A stretch of 64,000 nucleotides of DNA from Chiua virens (GCA_019787685.1 JAHNUO010000010.1:1054001-1118000); one strand, 5' to 3'; counted from the first letter of the stretch, positions 12,548 through 24,212 are shown. Numbers and translations are program-made. Notes: generated by a model from the sequence alone, not told the origin.

Positions 12548-13106
12548 AGATGGTGGAAGATGAGGGGCGGACGACTTTTCGGGTTCTTGAAGAATAATAG
12601 AGGTCGTTTCGAGCTGGCTCGGACACAATGACCGAATTGGACCTTCGATATGATGCGGCGTATTTGCATGTATGATGTGTACGTTGATGGAACAAGGGTT
12701 TAACTTTTTTTGGCACCGTGCTGTATCATTACCACAGGCGTCGCACAAGGGAACAAGAGATCTCGAGGCTGAATATACAGGTATTCCAAAAACAACACAC
12801 AGCAGTTTTGCTGGAATAGATTTATCCTTATCATTCACTCCGATTAGGCGGTTTGTAGGTCCACATTGCTGTGCAGGCTGACCGCGCCGTGATCACACTA
12901 ACGCTACAAAGGCAATGTGTGGGCGCACACTTAGGAAAAGGGGAAACCTCTTATTGAGATGATGAACCCACGCGAAGTCAGATCCTCACAGGATGAATAC
13001 GCCACGTCGGCAGAGGCCCCACCGCCCTGATGGATCTCTCCGGGAAGAGGCGCTCGTGGCAGGGTATAGATGAGCGTCGGGCTGCGTCGACGTCCATTAT
13101 ACTCCG

Positions 13107-13146
13107 CATCCCATCCCATCCCATCCCATCCCATCCCATCCCATCC
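13107..13146 (+). repeat. (CATCC)8 microsatellite upstream of BTB4
   Basis: Eight perfect CATCC units about 60 bp before the BTB4 ATG. The same position in copy 2 (about 17276-17300) has only two or three degenerate units, so the tract expanded or shrank after the duplication. Confidence 0.95.
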
Positions 13147-13207
13147 ATCACCCCCTCTACCCTGTCACGCACCTCAGAACACTAACAAATACAGTCTTGG
13201 AAACATT

Positions 13208-14669
13208 ATGGGAGGTTGTGGCCTCGATCGATGGACGAAGCACTCAAAGTACTATTTCAGTGACGGTAGTTTGTCGCTTTTGGTAGGTTTGATCCACTAC
13301 TTGGCTCAGCTGACTAATGCTGGCGATTGTTTAGATCGGTCAGACGTTATTCAGAGTCCACAGATCGTTCTTTGAACGTGGATCCAAGATTTTTGAGGGC
13401 CATTTTAAAGATGCTGTTGCCGACGATCCTAGGGCTGGGTCCGACGAATGTCCGTTTTCTCTGAGTGGTGTCACTTCTGAACAGTTTGCACGATTCCTAT
13501 GGGTTTGGTATAACAGGTGAGTGACCCGATCTCATCAGATCATGTGCTTCGAGGGTAATCTCGGCTTATCGCTCTCGATTGATCCGGGATGATATAGGGA
13601 ATGTTCTTATCGGGATCAAACCAAGGAGCACTGGGTGACGATCCTCACGCTCGCCAAGCGCTGGGAATTCCCCAAGATCGAGCAGCTCGCAGTGCGCGAG
13701 ATCGAGGCGCTGGTACTCGCCCCAGCTGAACGCATCTCGCTGTACAATGAACACGGCATTGAGGCAGAGGGACTCATGTCGTCTTATATCGAGCTATGCA
13801 AGAGTCCGAAGATTACAGAAGCGGAAGGGCGCCTCATTGAAATGGAAACACTGATCAAGGTGCTTCAGGCGCGGGAAGCGGCGCTGTGCACGGCCGTCAA
13901 ATTAGGCCACGAGAGTCCCACCAGTGCCAGCCTCGAGGATGATGCATTAAGAGAGATCGTCAGGTCTCATTTCAAGAAGGGCTTGAACCCCCTATCAGAT
14001 GGGTCTTCCACGGGGTCGGGGGCTCAAGCCTCGGGCTTGAACGGCGAGCGTGCTCACGGGGCTCGACCGATTAAACCCACGATAACCCTCAATAAGCCAC
14101 AGGTTCCGGACAAGAAGACGCAGCTGGCCAATGGAGCGCCGTCTCACTCAGTAGGTGAATCTCTACTACGAAAGGGTTGTCTCATCGATACATTCCTGCA
14201 GACTAATCCCACCCAATCAGGCAGCAAGGAAATGGAGAGCCAAGAGAAGGGACAGGCAGGTCAAGCGACGGCTGGCAAGATGAAAAACGAAGAGCCACCG
14301 ACAGACAGAGGAGAAACGGAAGCGAAAGAGGCGAAAGAGGCGGAGGAGAAGTTGAAGCAAGACACGGCGAAGAAAGCCAAGGAGAAAGAAGAGAAAGAGA
14401 GGGCGGAGAGGGCGCCGGAGAGGGCAAAGCAAGAACGAGAGAAGGAAGCAAAGGAGAGAGCAGAAGGCCAGATAGAACTCTTGGGGTCGCTCGCGAACCG
14501 TACGTCAGAATCAGCTTTGCTCCACTGATTTCGCTAACATTGTGTGGCAGGGACACAGACGATCCCTGTGCCTTGTGTCCACATTTCTTCATCTGAGAGA
14601 GTGGGCGTCGCGTATCTTTGCACGTTATTTGTCGCTATCGTGTCTATGTGGTTCTGGTGTATAGTATGA
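13208..14669 (+). CDS. BTB/POZ-domain protein 4, tail-anchored
   Basis: The most complete member. Exon 1 13208-13282 (MGGCGLDRWTKHSKYYFSDG); intron 13283-13334; exon 2 13335-13516 (GQTLFRVHRSFFERGSKIF to FARFLWVWYN); intron 13517-13597; exon 3 13598-14150 (HWVTILTLAKRWEFPKIEQL and YNEHGIEAEGLMSSYIELCK); intron 14151-14201 (51 nt, readable in frame if retained); exon 4 14202-14499; intron 14500-14550; exon 5 14551-14669. Exon 4 encodes a highly charged Lys/Glu coiled-coil-like region (about 80 residues). Exon 5 encodes a hydrophobic end (VAYLCTLFVAIVSMWFWCIV) with only the stop after it: a tail anchor putting the BTB domain on the cytosolic face of a membrane. The 14151-14201 intron is confirmed by copy 2, where the same intron is 52 nt and holds a stop codon. 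Confidence 0.9.
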
Positions 14670-14722
14670 GTCTTTATTTTCTGAATGATACCATTCACTC
14701 TAACATGCAATAATCGAAGAAC

Positions 14723-15060
14723 TCACAGAAAGTTCAGCAACGGGCTTGAAGAAAAGTGGGCATTCAACAGACATATTACCATCCCTCTCCTTCTGGAAAC
14801 CATGGAGTGCATGGCACCGCGTCTTGCGGGAGCATCTCTGCAAGTTAAAAAATGAGCCAGACAGCTGCCATCTTTCCAAACCGCACCTATTCTCCCATAG
14901 CTCTCCTCGCGCCCTCGCTCATTTTTTGCCTGGTCACCAACTGCCGTTTTTCGACCAAAAAGTACTTCTGACCATCGTACCGCATCAGTATTGGGGTTTT
15001 CCTGGCCCTCGCCTTGTCCTTGCACCCGAGCGAGACCCAAGGCAGTCACCACACTGCTGT
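14723..15060 (-). pseudogene. truncated copy of the minus-strand gene at 18598-19298
   Basis: Encodes the same segment (NPNTDAVRWSEVLFGRKTAV) as copy 2. The N-terminal half of the gene is missing because a ~458-bp block present in copy 2 (19101-19558) is absent here; the ends of that block share GAG, consistent with a microhomology deletion. The splice donor used in copy 2 is also mutated (gtgagg to gcgagg). Confidence 0.55.
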
Positions 15061-15283
15061 CATGACACAACCCCATGGAATATCCACCAAACCCAAAACC
15101 ATCATGAGTCTCAGAACCTGTCACTGCTGACTCGTACTGAACGATTGGATCGATGTGTGGAGTTCAAAATCCGACTCGGAAGGTTAGAGAATGACATTTA
15201 TCTATGGCCCACTTGGTCATCCAGGTAACACGACTTCCACCGGTTCCTAAGTATATTGGCTCTCTCACTGCACCAGCTCCAGT

Positions 15284-15505
15284 GTCGAGCACCAAGTTTC
15301 CGGGGCACCTCAGGTTTTATATATCGTGCAGCCATACGTTGATTTACCAGAGACGATCCTACCACCGGGGTTTAATTACCCCGATCCCTCAACTGCCCAC
15401 CAAGCTAGCATACTCTGTGCAGAGGCTGGATGCTCCTGGTTTCCTCGGCCCACTTCTCAGCCCGAGGCCATGTTGGCTCCCTTTCCCTACACCCTGTCTT
15501 CTTAA
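15284..15505 (+). pseudogene. unrecognised coding remnant (73 codons, open in copy 1 only)
   Basis: After a ctccag acceptor, one frame stays open and reads like real protein (VQPYVDLPETILPPGFNYPD, then ASILCAEAGCSWFPRP), stopping at 15503-15505. In copy 2 (about 19768-20000) the same sequence has indels and stops. No family recognised. A possible upstream exon starts at 15190 with MTFIYGPLGHP. Confidence 0.4.
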
Positions 15506-15862
15506 CGCTGGTATGTCGGGAAGACCTTGTCCCCCTTCATTACTGTCGTCGTCTCGTGACAATTTTCCTTTCCCAAGACGGGGAGATGGCGGCATACGGC
15601 GCACACGGAAACGACGTCGACTTTTCCTTCCTCCCCCCTGCAAACGTTACGTGTTGTTAGCGGCGGACGCGGGAGAAACCCAGTTGGAGTTGGAGAGTAG
15701 CTGAAGAACCTTGTTAGACAGATGGATGGTCTCCACCGTTCGAGCAGCGGGGTTGGCATGAGCACAGCTGCACTTGGACGTCGTGTCAGGGAACTGTAGA
15801 ATAGTCGTGCTCCATCGTCCTCGCGGAAGATCTCTAGAAAGGCGCAAAGCTAGACAAAGAGT

Positions 15863-15887
15863 ATTACTCTAGTCGACCTAGAGTAAT
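15863..15887. other. perfect 10-bp inverted repeat, 5-bp loop
   Basis: attactctag and ctagagtaat flank tcgac. Copy 2 (about 20400-20425) retains only an imperfect version. It could be a terminator hairpin or a protein-binding palindrome; nothing further supports a role. Confidence 0.5.
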
Positions 15888-16320
15888 CATTCTCATTCTT
15901 TGTCTAGGTCAATACTTTCCCGGTCCCTACTGGTACTGGAGGAAAGAGTATAGAACTCGAATCAATTGTGTTGTATCAAAAAGAAGGGTTGGTAATATAC
16001 ATAGGAAACACTAATCACGTTACTATTCAACAAAACACACCGCATTCATGCATGCCCGATAATTAACGACGACGGAGAACGCCCCCTTTTTCTGGCAGAA
16101 GTCTACGAGTGGAAATTGCATTTGACATATTTATGAGGCGGTCAGGGGATGAGTCTGCAGTGAGTGAAGAGTACAGAAAAGACAGTCAGGATTTCGATAT
16201 GTCGTACGTACTAGGCATCGCCGCTCACGGTGCTTAGGCTTGCACCTTTTCCAAGAAGTTATTGAAGGCTGCTCAATGCAAATGACGGATTTTGTAGGGG
16301 ACATTTGTTCTAGGGCTGCG

Positions 16321-16690
16321 TGAAAAACTCAATCCACGAATTTTTGACGGGTTAAAACCCAACCCAACATCGGAGGGGTTTTTAACATTCCTTATTTAGC
16401 TACTGCGGGAACCTGAATGACCAATCGACAGGTGCCAGTGAACATATTCCGGTGAAATGTTTGGGTCCATTGAACTTGGACCATGATCTGCAGAAATATC
16501 GAGGCTTGAAGTAGCGGGTATTGTCTTGACTTACCTCATCAAGCATTTTGAAAAGATGATCAGCATTAGTAAGATTCATCCGATGCCTCATTTCCATCAA
16601 AAAGGAAGACAAGTCGCTCTGGGGTTATGATATGATTGGAATACACAGACTCGGGACGCTGTGTGGTTTGGCCATCAAAGGTAATGCTGA
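16321..16690. other. sequence between the two duplication copies
   Basis: Present only here, not in either duplicated block. A 70-codon minus frame (16400-16612) has no recognisable feature. Confidence 0.4.
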
Positions 16691-17355
16691 GGTTGGCACA
16701 GGTTGTAGAGATGGGTGGAAGATGAGGGGGAACGATAGAGGTCGTTTCATGGCTCGGACACAATGACCGAATTGGATCTTGGATACGATGCGGCGGAATA
16801 TTTGCATGTATGATGTGTACGTCGATGGAACAAGGGTTTGACTTTTTTTGGCACCGTGCTTGTATCGTTACCACAGGCGTCGCAAAAGGGAACACTGAGG
16901 AGATCTCGAAGCTGAGGTATTCCAAAAACAACACACAGCAGTTTCGCTGAAACAGATTTATCCTTATCATTCACTCCGATTAGGCAGTTTGTAGGTCCGC
17001 ATTGCTGTGCAAACTGACTGCGCAGTGATCACACTACCACCGCACTTTCGCTACAAAGGCTGTGTGTGGGCGCACACCTGGGAAAAAGGGATAGTTTCAG
17101 AGCTTTCCAGGTACCTCTTATTGAGATGATGAACCCACGCGAAGTCAGATCCTCACAGGATGAATACGCCACGTCGGCAGAGGCCCCACCGCCCTGATGG
17201 ATCTCTCCGAGAAGAGGCGCTCGTGGCAGGGTATAGATAAGCGTCGGGCCGCGTCGACGTCCCTTATACTCCGCATCCCATCCCACCCCATCCATCATCC
17301 CCTCTACCCTGTCACGCACCTCAGAAGACCAATAAATATAGTCTTGGAAAACATT

Positions 17356-18626
17356 ATGGGAGGTTGTGGCCTTGATCGGTGGTCGAAGCATTCCCAGTAC
17401 TATTTCAGTGACGGTAGTTTGTCGCTTTTGGTAGGTTTGACTCACTACTCGGCTCAGCTGACTGATGCTGGTGATTGTTTAGACCGGTCAGACGTTATTC
17501 AGAGTTCACAAATCGTTCTTTGAACGTGAATCCAAGATTTTCGAGGGCCTTTTTAAAGATGCTGCTGCTGACGATCCTGGGGCTGGGTCCGACGAATGCC
17601 CATTTTCTCTGAATGGTGTCACTTCTGAAGAGTTTGCACGATTCCTATGGGTTTGGTATGACGGGTGAGTGACCCGATCTCATCAGATCATGTGCTTCGA
17701 GGGCAATCTCGGCTTATCGCTCTCGATCGATCCGGGATGATATAGGGAATATTCCTATCGGGATCAAACCAAGGAGCACTGGGTGACCATCCTCACGCTC
17801 GCCAAGCGCTGGGAGTTTCCCAAGATCGAGCAGCTCGCAGTGCGCGAGATCGAAGCGCTGGTACTCCCCCCAGCCGAACGCATCTCGCTGTACAATGAAC
17901 ATGGCATTGAGGCGGAGGGACTCATGTCATCCTATGTCGAGCTATGCAAGAGTCCGAAGGTTACAGAAGCGGAAGGGCGCCTCATTGAAATGGAAACACT
18001 GATCAAGGTGCTTCAGGCGCGGGAGGTGGCGCTGCGCAAGGCCGCCGAGCTGGGTCACGAGAGTCCCACCAGCGCCAGCCTCGAGGACGATGCATTAAGA
18101 GAGATCGTCGGGTCTCATTTCAAGAAGGGCTTGAACCCCCCATCAGATGGGTCTTCCACGGGGTCGGGGGCTCAAGCCTCGGGCTTGAACGGCGAGCGTG
18201 CTCACGGGACTCGACCGATCAAACCCACGATAACCCTCAATAAGCCACAGGTTCCGGATAAGAAGACGCAGCCCAATGGAGCGCCGTCTCACTCAGTAGG
18301 TGAATCCGTGCTACGAAGGGGTTGTCTCATCTAATGCATTCCTGCAGACCAATCCCAATCCCACCCAAACAGGCAGCAAGGAAACGGAGAGCCAAGAGAA
18401 GGGACAGGCGGGTCAAGCGACGGATGGCAAGACGAAGAACGAAGCGCCACCGGCAGACATGGGAGAAACGGAAGCGAAAAAGGCGGAGGAGGCGGAGAAG
18501 TTGAAGCAAGCAAAGGAGAAAGAGCAGAAGGCCGGACAGAGCTTTTTGGGTCGCTCACGAACCGTACGTCAAAATCAGCTTTGTTTTATTGACTTCGCTA
18601 ACATTGTGTGGTAGGCACGCAGATGA
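17356..18626 (+). CDS. BTB/POZ-domain protein 5, membrane anchor lost
   Basis: Duplicate of BTB4 with the same exon plan: 17356-17430, 17483-17664, 17746-18295, 18348-18563, then 18615 on. The BTB part is intact (GQTLFRVHKSFFERESKIF, FARFLWVWYDG, LTLAKRWEFPKIEQL). The charged region is shorter than in BTB4. About two extra bases near 18515-18525 relative to BTB4 shift the frame, so the last splice reads out at the TGA at 18624-18626. Even in the old anchor frame the membrane segment is cut short, because BTB4's TGG codon is TAA here (18713-18715). If expressed, the product is soluble. The intron at 18296-18347 (52 nt with an in-frame stop) proves that the matching intron of BTB4 is real. Confidence 0.82.
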
Positions 18627-19298
18627 TCCCTGTGCCTTGGGTCCATGTTTCTTCATCTGAGAGAGTGGACGTCGCGTATCTTTGTACATTATTTGTCGCT
18701 ATCATGTCTATGTAATTCTGGTGTATAGTATGAGTCTCTATTTTCTGAATGGTACCATTCGATTTAACATGCGATGATTGGAGAACCCACAGAAAGTCCA
18801 AGAACAGGCGTGAAAGTTGGCATTCAGCAGACATTACCGGCCCCCTCCTTCTAGAGACTATGGAGTGCATGACACCGCATCTTGCACGAGCATCTCTGCA
18901 GGCTAAAAAATGAGCCAGGTGGTGTGCCAGTCGCCATCTTTCCAAACCGTACCTATTCTCCAATAGCTCTCTTCGCGCCCTCACTTATTTTTTGCCTGAT
19001 CACCGACTGCCGTTTTTCGACCAAAAATTACTTCTGACCACCGTACCGCATCAGTATTAGGGGTTTCGTGGCCCTCGCCTTGCCCGTGCACCCGAGCGAG
19101 ATTCTTGAGTCTGGTTATTTCCTCGTCAGAGATTGGCACACCTGAGCGAAGTTGCTGTGCGAGGTCCTCCAGAATGGACACCTGTGCATGGTAGCGCGCG
19201 CGGTCTTCTCTTTCGATCGTTCTCTGCCAAAGCAGATGGATTGAGACAGAGGTTAGAGCAGTGGAGTACAAAATGTGAGGCAAGTATGGTATGGGCAT
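18598..19298 (-). CDS. unrecognised small protein, possibly membrane-inserted
   Basis: The ATG at 19298 opens MPIPYLPHILYSTALTSVSI, a hydrophobic start, then a charged helix (QRTIEREDRARYHAQVSILE, ISDEEITRLKNLARV) and VRWSEVIFGRKTAVGDQ. This composition looks like a real small mitochondrial or membrane protein, but I cannot name it. A gtgagg donor (18984) and cctgcag acceptor (18896) give an 89-nt intron that joins in phase. Beyond about 18800 the C-terminus is uncertain and would overlap the 3' UTR of BTB5 on the other strand. Copy 1 of the duplication retains only the second half. Confidence 0.45.
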
Positions 19299-19415
19299 AG
19301 GTGTAGGCTGTGTAGCACAGAAATTAGAAAACCGTGACGCGAATCGAGTCTACCTATCATGGTAATCATACTGCCGTCTTCCACCATCAACATTCGCGAA
19401 CAGCCAAGACTGTCA

Positions 19416-19560
19416 TTACTTGATTTCCATTCTCATCTCCACGTCCTCGGAGACTTCCAACCTAAAATGCGTCGATCTAAGCTCCGGAGCGAGCCGCTCG
19501 ATGTGGGCCAGGTGAACTGCGGTCGTCATCAGTTTTGCAGTCTCGCCGGCGCCAGGAGAC
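19416..19560 (-). CDS. C-terminal exon of an unrecognised gene
   Basis: On the minus strand about 45 codons read like conserved protein (ETAKLMTTAVHLAHIERLAP, then RSTHFRLEVSEDVEMRMEIK), stopping at 19416-19418. Upstream exons are not evident. The block is absent from copy 1 of the duplication. It may be a relic of a gene otherwise lost. Confidence 0.33.
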
Positions 19561-20829
19561 CCAAAGCAGTCACCACACTACTATCATGGGTCTCAGAACC
19601 TGTCACTGCTGACTCGTGCTGAATGATTGGATCGATGTGTGGAGTTCAAAATCCGACTCGGAAGGTCAGAGAATGACATTTATCTGCGGTCCACTTGGTC
19701 ATCCAGGTAACACGACTTCCACCGGTCCCTAAGTGTAATGGCTCTCTCACTGCACCATCTCTAGTGTTGAGCATAATTTCCGGGGCACCGTCAGGTTTTG
19801 ACTATCATGCAGCCATACAAACGTTGATTTACGGAGACGGGCCTATCAGAGACCAGGTTGTCACCGGTTTAATTACCTCAATCCCTCAACCGTCCTCCAA
19901 GCTAGCATACTCTGTGCAAAGACTGGATGCTCCCGGTTTCCTCGGTGCACTTCTCGGTTCGAGGCCCTATTAACGTCTGGGCGATCAAGTTGGTTCCCTA
20001 TCCTTACACTCTGTTTTCTCAACACTGGTGGCCCGTGACGAATCTGACGAGATGTCGCAGAGACCTTGTCCCCTTCATTGTTGTTCGCCATCTCGTGTCC
20101 ATTTTCCTTTCCCAGGACGGGGAGATGGCAGGCGTACGGCACACGCGGAAACGACGTCGACGTTGCCCTTCCTCTTCCCTGCAAACGTTGCGTGTTGTTA
20201 GTGGCGGACGCGGGAAAGACCCAGTCGGAGTCGGAGCATGGCTGAAGAAGCTTGTTGGACAGATGGATGGTCTCCACCGTTTGAACGGGTTGGCGTGACG
20301 TCCAAGTGCAATTGCGCTCATGCCAGGGGACGGTCGTCCCCACCGTCCTCGTGGAAGATCTGTAGAAAGGCGCAAAGCTAGACGAAGAGTGAGAGTGACT
20401 GATACTCTGGTCGACCTAGAGTAATTATTCTCATTCTTTGCCTAGGTCGATGCTTTCCCAGTCTTGTTCCCACTGGAGGAAAGAGTATAGAACCCGAATC
20501 ACGGGAATCAATTGTGTTGTATCAAAAAGAGTTAAGGTAATGTACGTAGGAAACACCATTCAACAAAAGACACCGCATTCACGCGTGCTCGATAAGTAAT
20601 GACGATGGAGAACGCCGCCTCTTGCTGCCAGAAAGGTCTACGAGTGAAAGTTGCATTTGTCATATTATGAGGCGGTTAGGGGATGAGTCTGCGGTGAGTG
20701 AAGAATACAGTCAGGATTTCGATATGTCGTGGCATCGCGATTCACTAGTGCTTGGGCTCGCACCTTTTCCAAGAAGTTATTGAAGGTTTCTCAATGCAAA
20801 TGACGACTTCTTTAGGAGACATTGGTTCG

Positions 20830-21369
20830 GCGATTTCGAATGGGAGTAAAGGGGTATTCGTCTGATGATGCATCAGGATGATATACACAGGCCTTTATAC
20901 TGCAAGGAGTGTGGCTCAGAAAGGGTGAAGAGTCAGCCTTCAGGGACTAAGTAGCGATGACAACCGAAAAGAATGGAAAAAGAAATAAAGATATGACTTG
21001 TAAGGGTCGCAGGTGACTCGTTCGAGGGTGAGACGAGTGGCAAGCATACGGGAGGGTTATTCGTTGGGCCTTACCAAAGTCTCAAGTAGTTCACCTTCGT
21101 AGACTGGAGCTTCCGTTATCCCGTGCCCCTGCAAGCACAGTAGGTTGGCATGTACCGCTCTCGACATTTTCTTTTTCAAAAGAAAAATAAAAGAGCCGGG
21201 ACCTGGATAGATTTCGGGTGTTTGCTTGTCATGAGCGATCACAATCAGTATTCACAATCGTGCGTCAATATATTGCATCGGCGTGCGGAACAAGATCCCA
21301 GTACATCGAATTGGTGTCAGCTGTGGTAACCGGTTTTTGACCTTGCAAGGTGACACCAGTATCCTAGCA
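20830..21369. other. intergenic, no gene seen
   Basis: After the end of the duplication. Only short frames without features. Confidence 0.45.
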
Positions 21370-22690
21370 TCAGTTAATAGCCGAAGCTGACAGCTGTTTC
21401 TTTTTCTTCGACTTTGACCGAGTCAATTGGGAACAACCAATGAACAGGCTCAAACTCACATGAGTATTCTTTTTCGCAGATGTGCTGGCCACGTGATAAG
21501 ACTGTTGGAATGGATTCAAGATCTCTCGAAGCGCCTCGTCTCTCGAGACCGAGTTTCCATCGATCTGAACGCCCTCCGTGCGGAGAACGAATCCATCTTC
21601 CCGCCCACCCGGGGGCGTTAACCGGAGTATAGCATCCCGTCTGTGCTCCTGTAAACCGGTACGCGCTTCCGTTCCAGCGTAAACTCCACCTCTTGGATTA
21701 ACCACCGCGTAATTTTCCATCACGATAGTGTCCAAGGACGGCAAGACTGTCCTCGTCGATAGTTACCCGGAACGGACGCAGGGAAGAGCCAGAGCTTGCG
21801 CACGTGCGACCGTCGTACGTTGAAGAGCCGTAGGGCGACGACAGATCCGACACCGATGTGGAGGCACGCGAGGGCGAGCCGGTGGTTGACAGGTCGAAGC
21901 TCTCGTCGGGGAGGTGCGCCTTCCAAGTCACTTGGAACATCGTATGTCCAGTAGCGCCAGGCCAGAGCGACGCCGGTACCTCTGTGGTTGTGACACGTCT
22001 CTGATTGAGTGATCTAGCGATGACACGCAAATTCAAAAGACACGAACGTGAAAACGGCATCCAGGAAGAGGAACAACCAATTTAGCTGTATCTGCGGAGG
22101 TGATTTTAAGAGTGCGTAAAATGGCACGGTAGCAATGTTATCGAGTGCTGAGGACCCTGGACTCTTGAATGCATTCTTTAGGCCGGCTAAAAGCGACAGC
22201 TGGCGACCATGGGCAAATTCACGATGGCATTTGACGAATTGGGACCTCGGCGATTGCCAACGAACGCAATTGGGAAGAAACTTTGACGACCAACGATATA
22301 TCGCCATCATGATGCCAGCGAAAACTACAATATGCGTTGCTTGACCAAGGGTAATTCGTCCAGGTGAACGTGTGATCGGTCCCGACCCCAAGCTTCCTCA
22401 AAATATGATTATCACGTGACTTTGCATGCGACGAGCTTCGACGAGTACACTTTAAGTATAAGAAGGAACAGTTTTCTTCCGAACGTGAAATTCAAGAAAC
22501 ATAGCGAACGTAGCCTGTAACGCCAAATAGAACCATTGAAGAGTTCCGCTACATGTCGAATGCCCCGTGGCACTGCTGCAACAGTACTATTCGAGTTGGT
22601 GCCAGTGTGGAGTGTGTAGGAGGACTCGACGTGGACAACATGGACGCTAACTGCCACGATCACAATCACAGCCACGTGCCATGTAAGCAC
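21370..22690 (-). CDS. possible multi-exon membrane protein, unrecognised
   Basis: Minus-strand frames in sequence contain hydrophobic segments: WHVAVIVIVAVSVHVVHV near 22660, ATHIVVFAGIMMAIYRW near 22330, and LNWLFLFLDAVFTFVSFEF near 22050. A Ser/Thr- and charge-rich, cytoplasmic-tail-like part follows (about 21370-21960; FRVTIDEDS, IVMENYAVVNPRGGVYAG, RDEALREILNPFQQSY). The order (membrane segments, then a hydrophilic tail) resembles fungal multi-pass proteins, but splice borders are not clear and one frame change near 21730 is unexplained. No family assigned. A further hydrophobic frame at 22706-22939 could be an upstream exon. Confidence 0.35.
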
Positions 22691-22979
22691 TAGCAGAGTA
22701 TCGCATCAATCGCGTTGAACGAAGAGAGGAAAGGTAATCCCAGTCAAGGTGGCGCGAGACGAGAGGAGAGGGACATGAAACTCCACCATCTGACATAGAT
22801 AATTTGATGCAAGGGCGCCTTGAGAGGGGTTTCCTGATACAATAAATAACGTCCTGAGGGCCTGATGAACAAGGAATGTGAGAACCAAGTCAGAGTAAAT
22901 CAGCCTCATACGAATAAAAAGTATCGAGGGCACGAACACACTGGCAGAGACGTTCCGGGCCTCAACATTTCAGACACAT

Positions 22980-24212
22980 CTAGAATTCGACGACCTGAAG
23001 CAACGCATCTCGAGCAGTTGGCCGCTCCTGAGGCTTCGACCAACACCTGGTGATAAATTCCCAGTGCCTGGTTTCAAGCGTAGCACAGACCGGTCGATGC
23101 GGGAGCTTGTTCTCCTTGACCTTTAAGAAGATCACGCGGGTATCTCCTTCTCCCTGAAATGGAATTTCCCCGGACAACACCTTAGAGGTAGAATCAACTT
23201 ATTCGGTCACAATTTCCGTGGTGGAAATATACCTCTAGCATGATGCAGCCGAAGGAGTACATGTCTGCTGACGGCACAAGCTTGTTCCCTGATAATATTT
23301 CGGGCGCCATCCATCGTAAACTTCCAAATGCGCTTGACTTCTTGATCAGATATGAATCGTCGGGTTGAAGGGGTCCGATCGAAGACGCGAGACCGAAATC
23401 GATCAACCTTGGATTATGGTCGTCGTCGATAAGGATATTGGACTTTTGCTTTCATCAGCGAGCTGTATGCACATTTGACAAAGAAGATGGAGTTACACTT
23501 GTCAAGTCCCCATGAACCACCTCTCTTGAATGTACTGTCACCGCACCCGGTGGTCAGGTGAGCTCGCGACAAAGACGAGATACAAGAACCCACAGTACGC
23601 CAAACCGGACGTAACACCCTCTAGCTGCTTTGTATCAGCACAACCTAGGCAATGAGAAGGGAGACTGCATAGTACCATGTGTATTTTTTCATAGGGATTT
23701 AGGGTGTTAGCACGACTCTCGATGAATAAGTGGAGGGTTCCGTTTGACAACCAAGGTGACACAAGAGCATCTACCGGTCCAAAGTTCTTGACAACTCCGA
23801 GGAGTGGGACAATATTCGGGTGATTGCCAAGGCTTCTCCAAAGGCCGAGTTCTCGCTGAAAAACCTGCGATTGGAAAAATCCTCACTGAGCGGAGATACC
23901 GGACTACGCGAGTGTACAAACCCTTTTGAGTCGTTCTACCCTTCGCTGGTCATACAGTACTGTATCTCAGTGACTTTACTGCAACCTTTAGCACTAAAGT
24001 TCACTCAGTACGCCAACACGCATGATGGGGAGACTACTGTCAATGATGAACCCGACAAACTACACTTGTATACGTCACCGTAGCCGCCGCCGCCGCAGTA
24101 TATGGGCTCTGTTATCCGATCAGTGAGATCGACCAACGAGAAGGATCTATTTCTATAGAAATTAGTCATTGTAAGGATCCTCAGAAGCAAACACTCACTC
24201 ATGGTGATCCAT
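22980..24212 (-). CDS. tyrosine-kinase-like (TKL) protein kinase
   Basis: Protein kinase domain spread over several short exons. The ATG at 24212 (MDHHE) is spliced at a gtgagt donor to NRSFSLVDLTDRITEPIYCG. The glycine loop follows (GGGGYGDVYK), then the ATP-binding lysine (VAVKSLR) after an intron. Next are VFQRELGLWRSLGNHPNIVP, LVSPWLSNGTLHLFIES, the catalytic loop HGDLTSSNILIDDD (Asp and Asn present, across an intron at about 23434-23490), DFGLASSIGPL, the activation segment with SLRWMAPEIL, and the C-lobe ending CWSKPQERPTARDALLQVVE. All residues needed for activity are visible. HGDL instead of HRDL and the MAPE/CW..P..RP pattern are typical of the large fungal TKL group. No extra domain is seen. 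It is divergent with the lipase gene. Confidence 0.85.

Larger units (their letters stand above)
12540..16320 (+). repeat. segmental duplication, copy 1
   Basis: Matches about 16690-20830 in the same orientation, offset ~4.14 kb, rising to ~4.5 kb after a 458-bp difference. It begins right at the end of the F-box gene and holds BTB4, a truncated minus-strand gene and an unrecognised plus-strand coding remnant. Divergence is roughly a few percent in BTB coding sequence and higher elsewhere, by eye. Confidence 0.88.
16690..20830 (+). repeat. segmental duplication, copy 2
   Basis: Second copy of the block at 12540-16320. It keeps 458 bp (19101-19558) that copy 1 lost, including the 5' exon of a minus-strand gene and the 3' end of another. 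Its BTB gene is damaged at the 3' end. Confidence 0.88.
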
